Origin: Paenibacillus sp. PK3_47 | Lineage (GTDB): Bacteria > Bacillota > Bacilli > Paenibacillales > Paenibacillaceae | DNA length: 64,000 bases | Direction of reading: 5' to 3' | Assembly: GCF_023520895.1 (NCBI RefSeq) | Contig: NZ_CP026029.1 | Coordinates: 4,836,001 to 4,900,000 of the forward strand | In this document: piece after piece, positions 9,114 through 17,067 of the stretch | Layout of the letters: each line of letters starts with the position of its first letter | Numbering within the stretch: the first letter of the stretch is position 1 | The notes under the pieces: generated by a model | Told to the model about the DNA's origin: nothing | The model's input: only the letters and a program-made list of their open reading frames with translations | Databases searched by the model: none | Translations under genes and position numbers: made by a program

Positions 9114-9368
9114 ATGAAACCTGCTGGCGTAGTTCGTAAGGTAGATCAGCTGGGTAGAATTGTTCTGCCTAAGTCCCTGCGTAAAAGGTATCAAATGAAT
9201 GAAGGTGACCCGGTAGAAATTCTGGTGCAGGGCGACCATATCATTCTGGAGCGCTACCGTCCCAAATGTGTATTTTGCGGATCTATGGAAGGCGTAAGTG
9301 AATACAAGGACCGTTACATCTGTGCTGAATGCCTCGGGGAAATGACTCAATTATCAAGACACGCCTAG
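9114..9368 (+). CDS. AbrB-family transition-state regulator with zinc-ribbon-like tail
   Basis: An 84-aa DNA-binding protein. Residues 1-50 form the swapped-hairpin AbrB domain (GVVRKVDQLGRIVLPKSLR). The tail has two Cys pairs (CVFC and CAEC) that could bind zinc. Related proteins repress post-exponential functions such as sporulation and antibiotic genes. It is preceded by AGGAGAGG and followed by a strong terminator. Whether it is AbrB or Abh cannot be decided here. Confidence 0.85.
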   Translation: MKPAGVVRKVDQLGRIVLPKSLRKRYQMNEGDPVEILVQGDHIILERYRPKCVFCGSMEGVSEYKDRYICAECLGEMTQLSRHA

Positions 9369-9452
9369 GGTAAAGCTTCAACTAAGAAGCGGAAAAGTGA
9401 CTATATGTACATAGTTTGGCTCAGCCGGTCAGCCGTTTGAGGCCACAGCTGC

Positions 9453-9488
9453 AAAAAAAGCACCGCACATCATGTGCGGTGCTTTTTT
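9453..9488 (+). terminator. Terminator after the abrB-like gene
   Basis: AAGCACCGCACAT pairs perfectly with ATGTGCGGTGCTT over a one-base loop and runs into T6. Confidence 0.9.
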
Positions 9489-9516
9489 AAACAAAAGATT
9501 GACGTAGAACTAGCTG

Positions 9517-9621
9517 TTACAGGCCTTTGGTTTTGTCATCATTGTAGGACGAGGTTAGAATTCCGGTCAGAAACAGCAGAAACACCAGGGTGACGATCCA
9601 AAAGGTCAATGAAAACGACAT
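9517..9621 (-). CDS. 34-aa single-pass membrane peptide
   Basis: On the minus strand, ATG (9619-9621) is preceded at a good distance by GGAGGT and opens a 34-codon frame ending in TAA at 9517-9519. The peptide starts MSFSLTFWIVTLVFLLFLTG and ends in a charged tail (DDKTKGL). The hydrophobic run of about 18 residues suits one membrane span. The coding call rests on the ribosome site and composition; function is unknown. Confidence 0.5.
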   Translation of the reverse strand: MSFSLTFWIVTLVFLLFLTGILTSSYNDDKTKGL

Positions 9622-9723
9622 TGCTTGGCACCTCCATATGGGGCTGTATCATTATCCTGATTATAACCTGTTGAGTAATAAAAATAAACGTAATTGTGAT
9701 GCATTGTATAGACGAACCGGATT

Positions 9724-10788
9724 TTATTTGAAAAACAGGAAGTTGGTCGGCACTTTGCGCAGATTTCCGTCTGACGGCTTATTGATCACCTTCCCTTTAA
9801 AGATCAGGGAAGAGGAGCCGCCCCCATCCAGATTATAAGCGCTCTGCACCCCCATGTTATACAGCTTGTCCCGGATTTCCTCCAGCGTAGCGCCGGAGTT
9901 GCCGCTTTCGTTATAGCCGTCGGCGACAAGTATCAGCAGCTGGTCATCCTTGTAATTGCCGATCACCGTACGCGGCGCGCGTGCCGGACTGATCTTCCAT
10001 TTGGGCGGGATGACCTGCTTGACGCCGTTCTTCAGCAGAACCGGTACAAAAGTTGCACCAAAAGCAGGGTCCAGCTGGTCCAGCTGTGCGCGGCTGGAGA
10101 ATTTTCCGCCGATCAGCTTGCCGGATTTGCTGAGGCCGACGAACGAAAGATCCTTGAAGCTCGGCTCAAATCCGTTCAGGTATTGGCCTCCGACAATGGT
10201 AGTGGATAACGGATAACGTCTGCCGTTCTGATCGGCAAAGCCGCCCGCATTAATTCCTGCCACAGCACCATAACGGGCCACGGCATGCATGGTTGTCTCG
10301 GCGGCCCCGGTGCCCTCGGCAAGGCTCATTTTCATCGCGAGGGGATCCTTCAGTCTGATCTTCAGGGCGTAAGCTTTATAGTTACCGGGATTCAGCCGGT
10401 AGAGTTCAATGGTTATACGGTCGCTGATCACGACATCCGCCGGGATGCCCAGTCTGGAAGTAATCCTGCGGTTGTAAATCCGCTCCGGCCGGGTCGCCTG
10501 GGCCTTGGCTGTACTGACCAGCGCATTCATGGCATTCGTAGTCTGTTTGTAGAGCTGCGCACTGGCGCTGATGGAATCTATGGTATAGGTAGCGGAAGCT
10601 TGTGCTTGCGCGAGATCTTTTTTGAGAGCGGCGGTTTCATTGACCGGCCCTGGTGCTGCCAGATAGGACTGCGTGTCCAGCTTAAGCTCAAGCGGCGGGT
10701 GATACAGCCACAGACAGAGCAGCAAGCCGAAGAAAGGTGCAGTCAACAGCATGAAAAAGCGGTTCACTTTTTGAACAGGCGTCCTCAT
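9724..10788 (-). CDS. Phosphodiester glycosidase (NagPA/DUF2233) family protein, membrane-anchored
   Basis: A 354-aa protein with one N-terminal membrane segment (about residues 10-30) and an extracytoplasmic body. The C-terminal half has the NagPA domain, with GINAGGF near 178, a QLLILVADG strand and the conserved NLDGGGSSSLI near the end. Family members remove GlcNAc or similar sugars linked by phosphodiesters, often in exopolysaccharide or wall teichoic acid contexts. It overlaps the upstream coiled-coil gene by 4 bases, so the two are co-translated. Confidence 0.85.
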   Translation of the reverse strand: MRTPVQKVNRFFMLLTAPFFGLLLCLWLYHPPLELKLDTQSYLAAPGPVNETAALKKDLAQAQASATYTIDSISASAQLYKQTTNAMNALVSTAKAQATRPERIYNRRITSRLGIPADVVISDRITIELYRLNPGNYKAYALKIRLKDPLAMKMSLAEGTGAAETTMHAVARYGAVAGINAGGFADQNGRRYPLSTTIVGGQYLNGFEPSFKDLSFVGLSKSGKLIGGKFSSRAQLDQLDPAFGATFVPVLLKNGVKQVIPPKWKISPARAPRTVIGNYKDDQLLILVADGYNESGNSGATLEEIRDKLYNMGVQSAYNLDGGGSSSLIFKGKVINKPSDGNLRKVPTNFLFFK

Positions 10789-11192
10789 TTCAGCAGATCC
10801 ATTTCTTTCTTCAGGGTATCCAGCTGTTTCTTGACCTCGCTTAACTGGGTGTACAGCTTATTGCTGTTGTCCGTAGTGCTGCTTGCATTATCTTTGGTAA
10901 AGGTCAGCAGTTCGTTAAAGGTCTGGACGGTACTCTGCAGCTCTTTCACTTCTTCGGACAGTACGGCGATCCGCGATTCATAGTCATTCTTCAAAACGGT
11001 AAGCTGCTGCTGGCTTTGTGTGCTGAGCTCGGTCAGCACCTGCTGCTTCAGATGGTTGGTGTAGCTGTACACGGCATAAACGCCGAGCCCGATCATCAAA
11101 ATCCAGAACAGTAAGAACCATTTTACGGAAGGGCCGTTTCTCGCTGAAGTACGGCGCGAGTGTACCGGGGTCGATTCCGCTAGCGGTTGCAT
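10785..11192 (-). CDS. Membrane-anchored coiled-coil protein
   Basis: A 135-aa protein with a cytoplasmic N-terminus, a membrane span at about 24-44 (WFLLFWILMIGLGVYAVYS) and a long heptad-rich helix from about 50 to the end. Its stop overlaps the start of the phosphodiester glycosidase gene (ATGA), so the two products probably work together at the cell surface. No enzymatic motif is visible. Confidence 0.7.
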   Translation of the reverse strand: MQPLAESTPVHSRRTSARNGPSVKWFLLFWILMIGLGVYAVYSYTNHLKQQVLTELSTQSQQQLTVLKNDYESRIAVLSEEVKELQSTVQTFNELLTFTKDNASSTTDNSNKLYTQLSEVKKQLDTLKKEMDLLK

Positions 11193-11477
11193 TTCATCAC
11201 CTCAGGCTATTTTTTATCAAGTTCCCATTCTATCAGACTTTTACCAGATTCGCAAAAATGAAAGAGTGTTTGAAAACGTGAAAAAGTAATTGCATCCTGT
11301 TAAAGTACTGCGATACAATTTCTATAGATTGGAATATCTGATGTGCGTATTCAAGGTAAAAGAAGGAATGACAGAACATTGACAACAGCCATCCTTGCTT
11401 GCGTGATATACGGAAACGTGAACCATACGTCTTCCACTCTGGGTAAATTTTAGATAAAGCAGGAGGTAAGTGCGTTA

Positions 11478-12134
11478 ATGATGAAAGTTTGGCGGGTGGT
11501 CATCGTGGGATGTCATCCCACAAGTATGCTGGGAACAAAACTGATATTGGAGGAAGGAGGAGAACTGGAGGTTCTGGGGATGTATTCGTCCTGGAACGAA
11601 GGCGTTTACAATATACAGGAAATGCAGCCCGATCTGGTTCTGATGGACTATCAGATGCCGGAGGGGAATTTACAGGGCATCCTGCCTGAGATAAAAAGCA
11701 ATGCGCAGCACGCTCACTGTATTGTTATGACCGAGGAAGAGGATAAGGACATGTTCCTGCCGTTAATCGAGCTTGGCGCAAGCGGTGTACTGTCCAAAGG
11801 GGCGTCACCCCGCCAGCTGCTGCTGATGATTGACGGGCTGCGCGAGGGATTTCTCTCCATCCCGCTCGACTGGATTGAAAAGGGCTTCCGTCCGCCGACC
11901 TCCTCAAAGGGGCTCAGCGGCGTTATGCAGCTTACCCAGACCGAACGGTTTATTATGGAAAGGATTGTCCAGGGCATCACTTATGACAAAATCGCACAGG
12001 AAATTGAGGTCAGCAGACGTTCGATCGATAATTATCTGCGGAAAATCTATGTGAAGCTGGATGTGACCACAAGAGCACAGGCGATCGAGAAATTCGCTCT
12101 TCATGCAAACCAGAGTAAGCAAATGTACGCATAG
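11478..12134 (+). CDS. Orphan LuxR/NarL-type response regulator with altered acidic pocket
   Basis: A 218-aa protein with an N-terminal receiver (about 5-125) and a C-terminal LuxR HTH (about 150-212, with QTERFIMERIVQGITYDKIA and a VSRRSIDNYLRKIYVKL recognition region). The likely phosphoacceptor Asp is in LVLMDYQMPEG and the Lys in LSKGAS. The usual Asp-Asp/Glu at the end of beta-1 is replaced by Gly-Cys in VIVGCHPTS, so Mg2+-dependent phosphorylation may be impaired. AGGAGG precedes the ATG pair. No kinase gene is adjacent. Confidence 0.85.
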   Translation: MMKVWRVVIVGCHPTSMLGTKLILEEGGELEVLGMYSSWNEGVYNIQEMQPDLVLMDYQMPEGNLQGILPEIKSNAQHAHCIVMTEEEDKDMFLPLIELGASGVLSKGASPRQLLLMIDGLREGFLSIPLDWIEKGFRPPTSSKGLSGVMQLTQTERFIMERIVQGITYDKIAQEIEVSRRSIDNYLRKIYVKLDVTTRAQAIEKFALHANQSKQMYA

Positions 12135-12202
12135 CACCTGTAATACGACATATAGCCGGCCGGTGCGGAATATGGTTGGTATCAGGGAAAAGGGGGGAGC
12201 GC

Positions 12203-13420
12203 ATGAAATATGAGTTTTCTGCCCGCGCACATACGCTGGCATCTTCACAGCTGCTTAGCATCCGTACAAAGACAAGACGGGGCGGTCTGATCTCGCTTGC
12301 CGAAGAACTGCCTGCAGAGGAACTATTCCCGCTGCCGCTGCTTGCCGAAACAGCCTCCACCGTGATCTCCGCAGACAGCGGAGCACTTCAGTATGGCGAT
12401 CCGGAAGGGTACGGCCCGCTTCGGGACTGGCTCACCGGGGATTGGCTGAAGTCAAAAGGGGTAACTGCTCCGGAAGGCGGAGTTCTTCTGACAACGGGAA
12501 GTCAACAAGCTATTGATCTGCTGACCAGAGTATACATAGATCCCGGAGACCGGGTACTGGTCGAAAATCCAACCTCGCCCGGCATCCTGCAGGCACTGCG
12601 AATGCAGGGGGCTGTCATTATTCCGTTAAAAGGGGACCGGGAAGGTCTGCTGCCGGACCATCTGCGCACGGCAATCCGCCAGCACCGGCCCAAAATGTTG
12701 TTTGCCACGCCGAGTTTTACGAACCCGAGCGGCATTCTATGGAGCCTGGCACGGCGCAAGGAAGTGCTGGAGCTCTGCGTAGGACATCATGTGCTGATTG
12801 TGGAAGATGATTCATATGGAGATTTGCATTTTCATAGACACAGCGGCCAGCCGTCTGTACATTACCCTTCTCTCTATGCACTGGAGAACGTTAGTGAGGG
12901 CGGGCATGTGCTCTACATCGGCTCTTTCAGCAAAACCGTTGCGCCGGCGCTGCGGACGGGCTGGGCAGCAGGCAGCCGGGAGCTGATCGGGATGATGGCC
13001 GCTGCCAAGCAGATGGCCGACTGGCAGTCCAGCTCGCTGAACCAGCGGCTCCTGCATCATCTGCTGGATGCTACAGCCTTTGACCTGCGCGAGCATATTG
13101 CGCTGCTGAACCGCGAGTATAACACCCGCCTGAAGCTGATGGCAGAGCTGCTGAAACGCCCGGCCTGGAAGCACAGCAGCTATGAAATGCCGGAGGGCGG
13201 CATGTTCCTGTGGGTATCGCTGCCGGAAGGGCTCGACGCGATGGCGCTGCTGAAGGCTTCACTGCTCAAAGGCGTAGCCTTCCTGCCCGGTCCGCTGTGC
13301 TCTGTCCATGGCGGCAGCGACCATATCCGCCTGAATTTCACGCATCCCGGGAGGGATGAGCTGCTGCTCGGCATGAACCTGATGAGCGAGGCGGTTACGG
13401 AGTTTACGGCCCGGAGCTGA
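12203..13420 (+). CDS. PLP-dependent aminotransferase (fold I, AAT class I/II, LysN/MocR-catalytic type)
   Basis: The protein is 405 aa from the ATG at 12203, which follows GGGGGGAG; an upstream GTG is less likely. It has the class I/II aminotransferase pattern: YGDPEGYGPLRDWL, TTGSQQAIDLL, TPSFTNPSG, VEDDSYGDL and the PLP lysine in GSFSKTVAPALRTGW. The nearest family types are 2-aminoadipate or aromatic/branched-chain aminotransferases. The GntR domain of full MocR regulators is absent, so it is an enzyme rather than a regulator. The amino donor is not identifiable. Confidence 0.85.
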   Translation: MKYEFSARAHTLASSQLLSIRTKTRRGGLISLAEELPAEELFPLPLLAETASTVISADSGALQYGDPEGYGPLRDWLTGDWLKSKGVTAPEGGVLLTTGSQQAIDLLTRVYIDPGDRVLVENPTSPGILQALRMQGAVIIPLKGDREGLLPDHLRTAIRQHRPKMLFATPSFTNPSGILWSLARRKEVLELCVGHHVLIVEDDSYGDLHFHRHSGQPSVHYPSLYALENVSEGGHVLYIGSFSKTVAPALRTGWAAGSRELIGMMAAAKQMADWQSSSLNQRLLHHLLDATAFDLREHIALLNREYNTRLKLMAELLKRPAWKHSSYEMPEGGMFLWVSLPEGLDAMALLKASLLKGVAFLPGPLCSVHGGSDHIRLNFTHPGRDELLLGMNLMSEAVTEFTARS

Positions 13421-13539
13421 CGGTAAATATGTGGGAGCCGTGGTTACATTGCCCGGACTTCCTGGGCCGGAGTGCCAGCGGTGGGGCTGTTGCAGAGGTG
13501 GATAAGTACCGGGGACTGCAGGATAAAGCTAAAGTGTAG

Positions 13540-13700
13540 TAAGGCCAGCTGCGGTAAGCGTTGATTGAGGCAAGGGTTGGCTGAGGTAAGAGTAAGCAAG
13601 GGTAAGAGTGACTACGGTAAGTAGAATTTATAGTAAGAGTAAAGTGTGATTAGGGTGTGCTGAGGTAAGAGTCACTGTGTTAAGAGTAAGCTGCGCTAAT
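13540..13700 (+). repeat. Degenerate tandem array of GGTAAGAGTAA-like units
   Basis: At least eight copies of a G(G/A)TAAG(A/C)GT(A/G) core occur within 160 bases at irregular spacing, for example GAGGTAAGAGTAAGCAAGGG and GGGTAAGAGTGACTACGGTA. The units are direct, not palindromic, and do not keep a reading frame. Confidence 0.55.
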
Positions 13701-13745
13701 ATTAGAGCAGCCATCCCTGCCAATTGTGGTAGAGAGATGTACAGT

Positions 13746-13827
13746 GGATCTGCTGCATTTTGTGCAGCAGATTCTTTGTTTTTGGCATGAATTATTGGAT
13801 CTGCTGTATTTTGTACAGCAGATTTCC
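13746..13827 (+). repeat. Two tandem hairpin repeats
   Basis: GGATCTGCTGCATTTTGTGC and its 3' complement (13746-13774) is nearly duplicated 51 bases on as GGATCTGCTGTATTTTGTAC with complement (13797-13827). The stems differ by compensated C/T and G/A changes that keep pairing, which suggests the structure is kept. Decayed further copies are seen near 13860 and 13911. Confidence 0.65.
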
Positions 13828-14411
13828 ATGGATTCGCTGATTTCAGCCGATATTAGGAAATCTGTTGTACAAAGTGCATTTAGTAGTGAAAACTCCGGAT
13901 TTTTAGCCGGATTCTGCTGTATGAAATGCTGTAGTTTGTATTTTGCAGAGCATCCGTTATCGTGAAGGAGTCAGGTGAAGACTGCTGATGATCTGTTGCG
14001 GTGTGGTAGTGCGGCTGATCACAAGCTTGAAGCTGAGGTGGGAGTAACTAATCTGGGAGGATTAAACGTAGGGAACCCATTTGAGAGGGCTAATCTGAGG
14101 AAAACCAGACGGGAGAACAAAAATCAGAGCAAGCAACGGGGGAATACGCCGATAACTGCATTTTCTACACCTAAAAGGCTGCAAAAAGAACGATATGGAG
14201 CTTTAACTGTATTCGGTACAAGTAAAATTGCTGGAATAGCTGTTTAGACGGAATATGGGGATTTTTAACTGCACGATCTGCAATTAAAGCCCTCACGGTC
14301 CAGAAAAAAGCCGTTTTAGCTGTACGGAATACAATTAAAGTTTAAGCACGGGGCTCACCGCAGATGAGGTTGACTCCTCTATTGCAGCAGTAACCTATAG
14401 TTTGTTGGGCA

Positions 14412-14441
14412 GGCCCCCCGTTTAACCGGGGGGCTTTTTTT
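14412..14441 (+). terminator. Strong terminator in the intergenic region
   Basis: GGCCCCCCGTTTAACCGGGG and following bases form a GC-rich stem-loop followed by T7. No gene ends directly before it, so it may end a non-coding transcript from the repeat region. Confidence 0.75.
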
Positions 14442-14592
14442 GCGTTGGCAGGGTAATCATGCATGAGAAGCATTGTGAAAATATGTACATTTGATGAAGC
14501 TGCAGGGATTTTGTGGAAACGGGAGGTCTAACGGAGGAAAGCTGCTGTTAAAGGGCCTGAGAAGAGAAAGGAACGGAAAGGGTGTCTGAGAG

Positions 14593-15297
14593 ATGAATGC
14601 TGTGGAAAACGTACTGGAGTGTCATGCGCTGACCAAAAGGTATGGCCGGAAATACGCGCTGAACGGAGTAGATTTGACTGTGCCCAGGGGGCGGATCATG
14701 GGCCTGCTGGGGCCGAACGGTGCCGGCAAAACGACGCTGATGAAACTGATTGTTTCGCTGCTGAGGGACTATAAGGGAACGGTTGCGGTATGCGGCAGGC
14801 CTCCCGGCGTGGAGACCAAACGTATGGTAGCTTATTTGCCGGACCACGAATTTTTGTATCCCTGGATGACGATTGAAGAGTGTATAGCGCTGTTTCATCA
14901 TGCTTTTAGTGACTTCCGGCGGGACAAGGCCTATGAAATGACCGGGCAGCTTGGCCTTAACGTACGGGATACCATCAAAACGCTGTCCAAAGGCATGAAG
15001 GAGCGTGTAAGCATTTCGCTGACCTTTGCGCGTAAAGCAAGCCTGTATGTGCTGGATGAGCCGCTTGCAGCGGTGGATCCTTCCACACGCGATAAGATCA
15101 TGGGAATTATTCTCGATAACTTTGACGGGGAGAGTTCCATACTGATCAGCACCCACCTGATCCAGGGCGTGGAGCCTTTATTCACGGATATTGCCATTGT
15201 GAACGAAGGGCAGATTCAGCTGCAGGGCAGCATTGAGGAACTGAAGCGGGGATACGGGATGCCTATCGAGGATTTGTTCAAGCAGATTATCCGTTGA
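14593..15297 (+). CDS. ABC transporter ATP-binding protein
   Basis: A 234-aa ABC ATPase with Walker A GPNGAGKTT (40-48), an LSKGMKERVS signature near 137, Walker B LYVLDEPLA, and the H-loop His in STHLI. Its size and partner permease resemble YtrB-like exporters of small peptides or antibiotics. It is followed 30 bases later by its permease. The GntR repressor often found with such pairs is not adjacent. Confidence 0.9.
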   Translation: MNAVENVLECHALTKRYGRKYALNGVDLTVPRGRIMGLLGPNGAGKTTLMKLIVSLLRDYKGTVAVCGRPPGVETKRMVAYLPDHEFLYPWMTIEECIALFHHAFSDFRRDKAYEMTGQLGLNVRDTIKTLSKGMKERVSISLTFARKASLYVLDEPLAAVDPSTRDKIMGIILDNFDGESSILISTHLIQGVEPLFTDIAIVNEGQIQLQGSIEELKRGYGMPIEDLFKQIIR

Positions 15298-15327
15298 TTC
15301 AGAACATTACAGAGAGGGAGTTCTACA

Positions 15328-16092
15328 ATGATCTTTGCTCATCAATTCAAAATCGAATGCAGAAGGCATCTCGCGGTGTTCGCTACGCTGACGGCTGTAA
15401 GCGGCCTGGCCAATCTGTATTTCTTGTTCAGCAGCAGTCAGGATATGGCTTTCCTGATTCTTATGGTGAATATGGTTATCGGCATTCTGATCCCTGTATA
15501 CATTTACATGGATTATTACCGGGAGTTCTTCCAGGGAACGATGCCGCTCAATCATATGCTGCCGGTCCGGACTTCTACGCTGTTCGCCGTAAAATCGGTC
15601 GTGTTCCTGCTGGGGGCTGCGGCCGTCTGGGCTGCTGCGCTGCCGGAAGTATTTGCGAACCCGGACGGGTTATATCAGATGCGGATTGCCGGGTCAGCCA
15701 GTCCCGCGCTTGGTGTGCTCTATCTGGTATTATCCAAGCTGTGCAGCCTTCCTGCGGGACTGGCACTCATGGGACTGGCGCTGGCAGCAGGGAAAAGGCT
15801 GCGCAAGCCGCTGTTCAGCCACCTCTGCATAGCAGCTTTGCTGCTGCTGGTCGTAGGACTCCAGTTTGCTTTTATTATTAAAGGCAGCTGGCACTGGGGG
15901 ATCGGCAGCTCGTCCAATGAGGCCTACAAGCAATATGCCAATCTGCTCAGCGTCAGCCTGGCCAGCCCGTCCCCGGCTGCCGACATTAACGAGACCATCC
16001 AGTGGCAGTCTGTGGGAATGAACCTGCTGGTCATGGGCCTGGCGGGGAGCGGAGCTGCCCTGCTGTTCAATTCCAGGAAATATGAGCTGTGA
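15328..16092 (+). CDS. ABC transporter permease
   Basis: A 254-aa integral membrane protein with about six hydrophobic spans (about 18-38, 45-65, 88-108, 130-155, 168-190 and 228-246). It starts after GGGAG, 30 bases behind the ATPase gene, so the two form one operon. The substrate is unknown. Confidence 0.85.
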   Translation: MIFAHQFKIECRRHLAVFATLTAVSGLANLYFLFSSSQDMAFLILMVNMVIGILIPVYIYMDYYREFFQGTMPLNHMLPVRTSTLFAVKSVVFLLGAAAVWAAALPEVFANPDGLYQMRIAGSASPALGVLYLVLSKLCSLPAGLALMGLALAAGKRLRKPLFSHLCIAALLLLVVGLQFAFIIKGSWHWGIGSSSNEAYKQYANLLSVSLASPSPAADINETIQWQSVGMNLLVMGLAGSGAALLFNSRKYEL

Positions 16093-16101
16093 CAATTAAG
16101 C

Positions 16102-16932
16102 TCAGGATTGGCCGCTGCCGTTCCCGGCGACGGCTGCGTATTCCACCAGCGCCGCCATGCCCGCCGGCGTGAGCAGGTACCGCCCGCGGTTCACCCGTGT
16201 GAACCAGCCGTAGTAGTTGCGCTGCAGAATATCCGCAGCGCTCGGCACCCCGCTCCGCCGGCGCAGCTCGGCGGGCGAGACCCCTTGCTTGCCTGCTGCT
16301 GCGGCAGGCAAGCCGAGCACGGCATCGCCCAGCGTCTCGGACGCTGCCGATGCCTCCGCCTGGGCCGCCGCTGCACCGGCGGCTTCGGCCACCGCGGCCT
16401 GCAGCGCAAGCGCCACGCGCAGCGCCTTCTCGCGGTAGGCAGTCACGAGCTTGACGCGCGTGCTGCCTCCGGTGTTATAGTCCCCGCTGCGCTCGCGGAA
16501 CTCATAGAGCAGGCGCTCGCGCTTCCGGGCAGCGCTGCGGACACGCGGCGGCGCGTCGCCAGGCTCCGCCAGCACCTCGACCAGCGGCTGCTTGGTCTTG
16601 TAGAACACAACGGTGATCAGGCCGAGCCCGAGCCGCCGGCACAATCCGGTGATCTCGCCCCAGCGCTGATTGACCGCGCCTTTTTTGTCCCGCGAACGTT
16701 CTACGGCGAGGTAGACGACGGGGCTTAGGCGGAGGCGTTCGACCCCCTGCAGCAGCAGGGCGAGGTTGAACGTCTTTTTCATCTCCACAATCAGCGGCTC
16801 CGCTTCATCCTCACGGACCCCGACGAGATCACAGGTGCGCACCTCTCCTTTGATGGAATAGCCCTGCTGTTCAAAAAAAGCCTTTAAAGGAGCATACAGC
16901 TCCGTCTCATGTCTGATCGCCACACTTGTCAC
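16102..16932 (-). CDS. DUF2161 family PD-(D/E)XK-type nuclease-like protein
   Basis: A 276-aa protein whose N-terminal half has the restriction-endonuclease-like pattern: CDLVGV near 34-39, then LIVEMKKTF near 47-55 with the E-x-K pair. The C-terminus has winged-helix-like features (VNRGRYLLTPAGMAALVEYA). Residues about 175-225 are an Ala-rich low-complexity linker with high GC, possibly expanded. Function is not established; nucleic-acid cleavage is inferred from the fold. It is divergent from prkA. Confidence 0.7.
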   Translation of the reverse strand: MTSVAIRHETELYAPLKAFFEQQGYSIKGEVRTCDLVGVREDEAEPLIVEMKKTFNLALLLQGVERLRLSPVVYLAVERSRDKKGAVNQRWGEITGLCRRLGLGLITVVFYKTKQPLVEVLAEPGDAPPRVRSAARKRERLLYEFRERSGDYNTGGSTRVKLVTAYREKALRVALALQAAVAEAAGAAAAQAEASAASETLGDAVLGLPAAAAGKQGVSPAELRRRSGVPSAADILQRNYYGWFTRVNRGRYLLTPAGMAALVEYAAVAGNGSGQS

Positions 16933-17067
16933 TCCTGACCTGATTTTAACGATTCTCTATTATAGCACAGCAAAAAAGAGGTCAACTATTCCGGGTTCCC
17001 GCATAGTTATGTAATACACTTTTAAAGCTGGTGGAGCAAGTAGGAGCGCAAGAGGAGGCAGCGAACA

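Larger units (their letters stand above)
13421..14592. other. Repeat-rich 1.2-kb intergenic region
   Basis: No convincing gene is present; the two open frames here lack ribosome sites and protein-like composition. From about 13540 to 13700 the sequence is a degenerate array of GGTAAGAGTAA-like units. From 13746 there are two hairpin copies (annotated separately). From about 14180 to 14350 there are scattered variants of CTGTATTCGGTACAA and GCAATTAAAG. A terminator closes the region. Confidence 0.6.

Noticed and set aside
13540..13700. CRISPR-like array
   Set aside because: Units are about 11 bases, irregular in spacing and without unique spacers, and no cas genes are present.
13726..14247. 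Two plus-strand open frames of 79 and 90 codons
   Set aside because: They lack ribosome sites, run through hairpin repeats and have non-protein-like composition.
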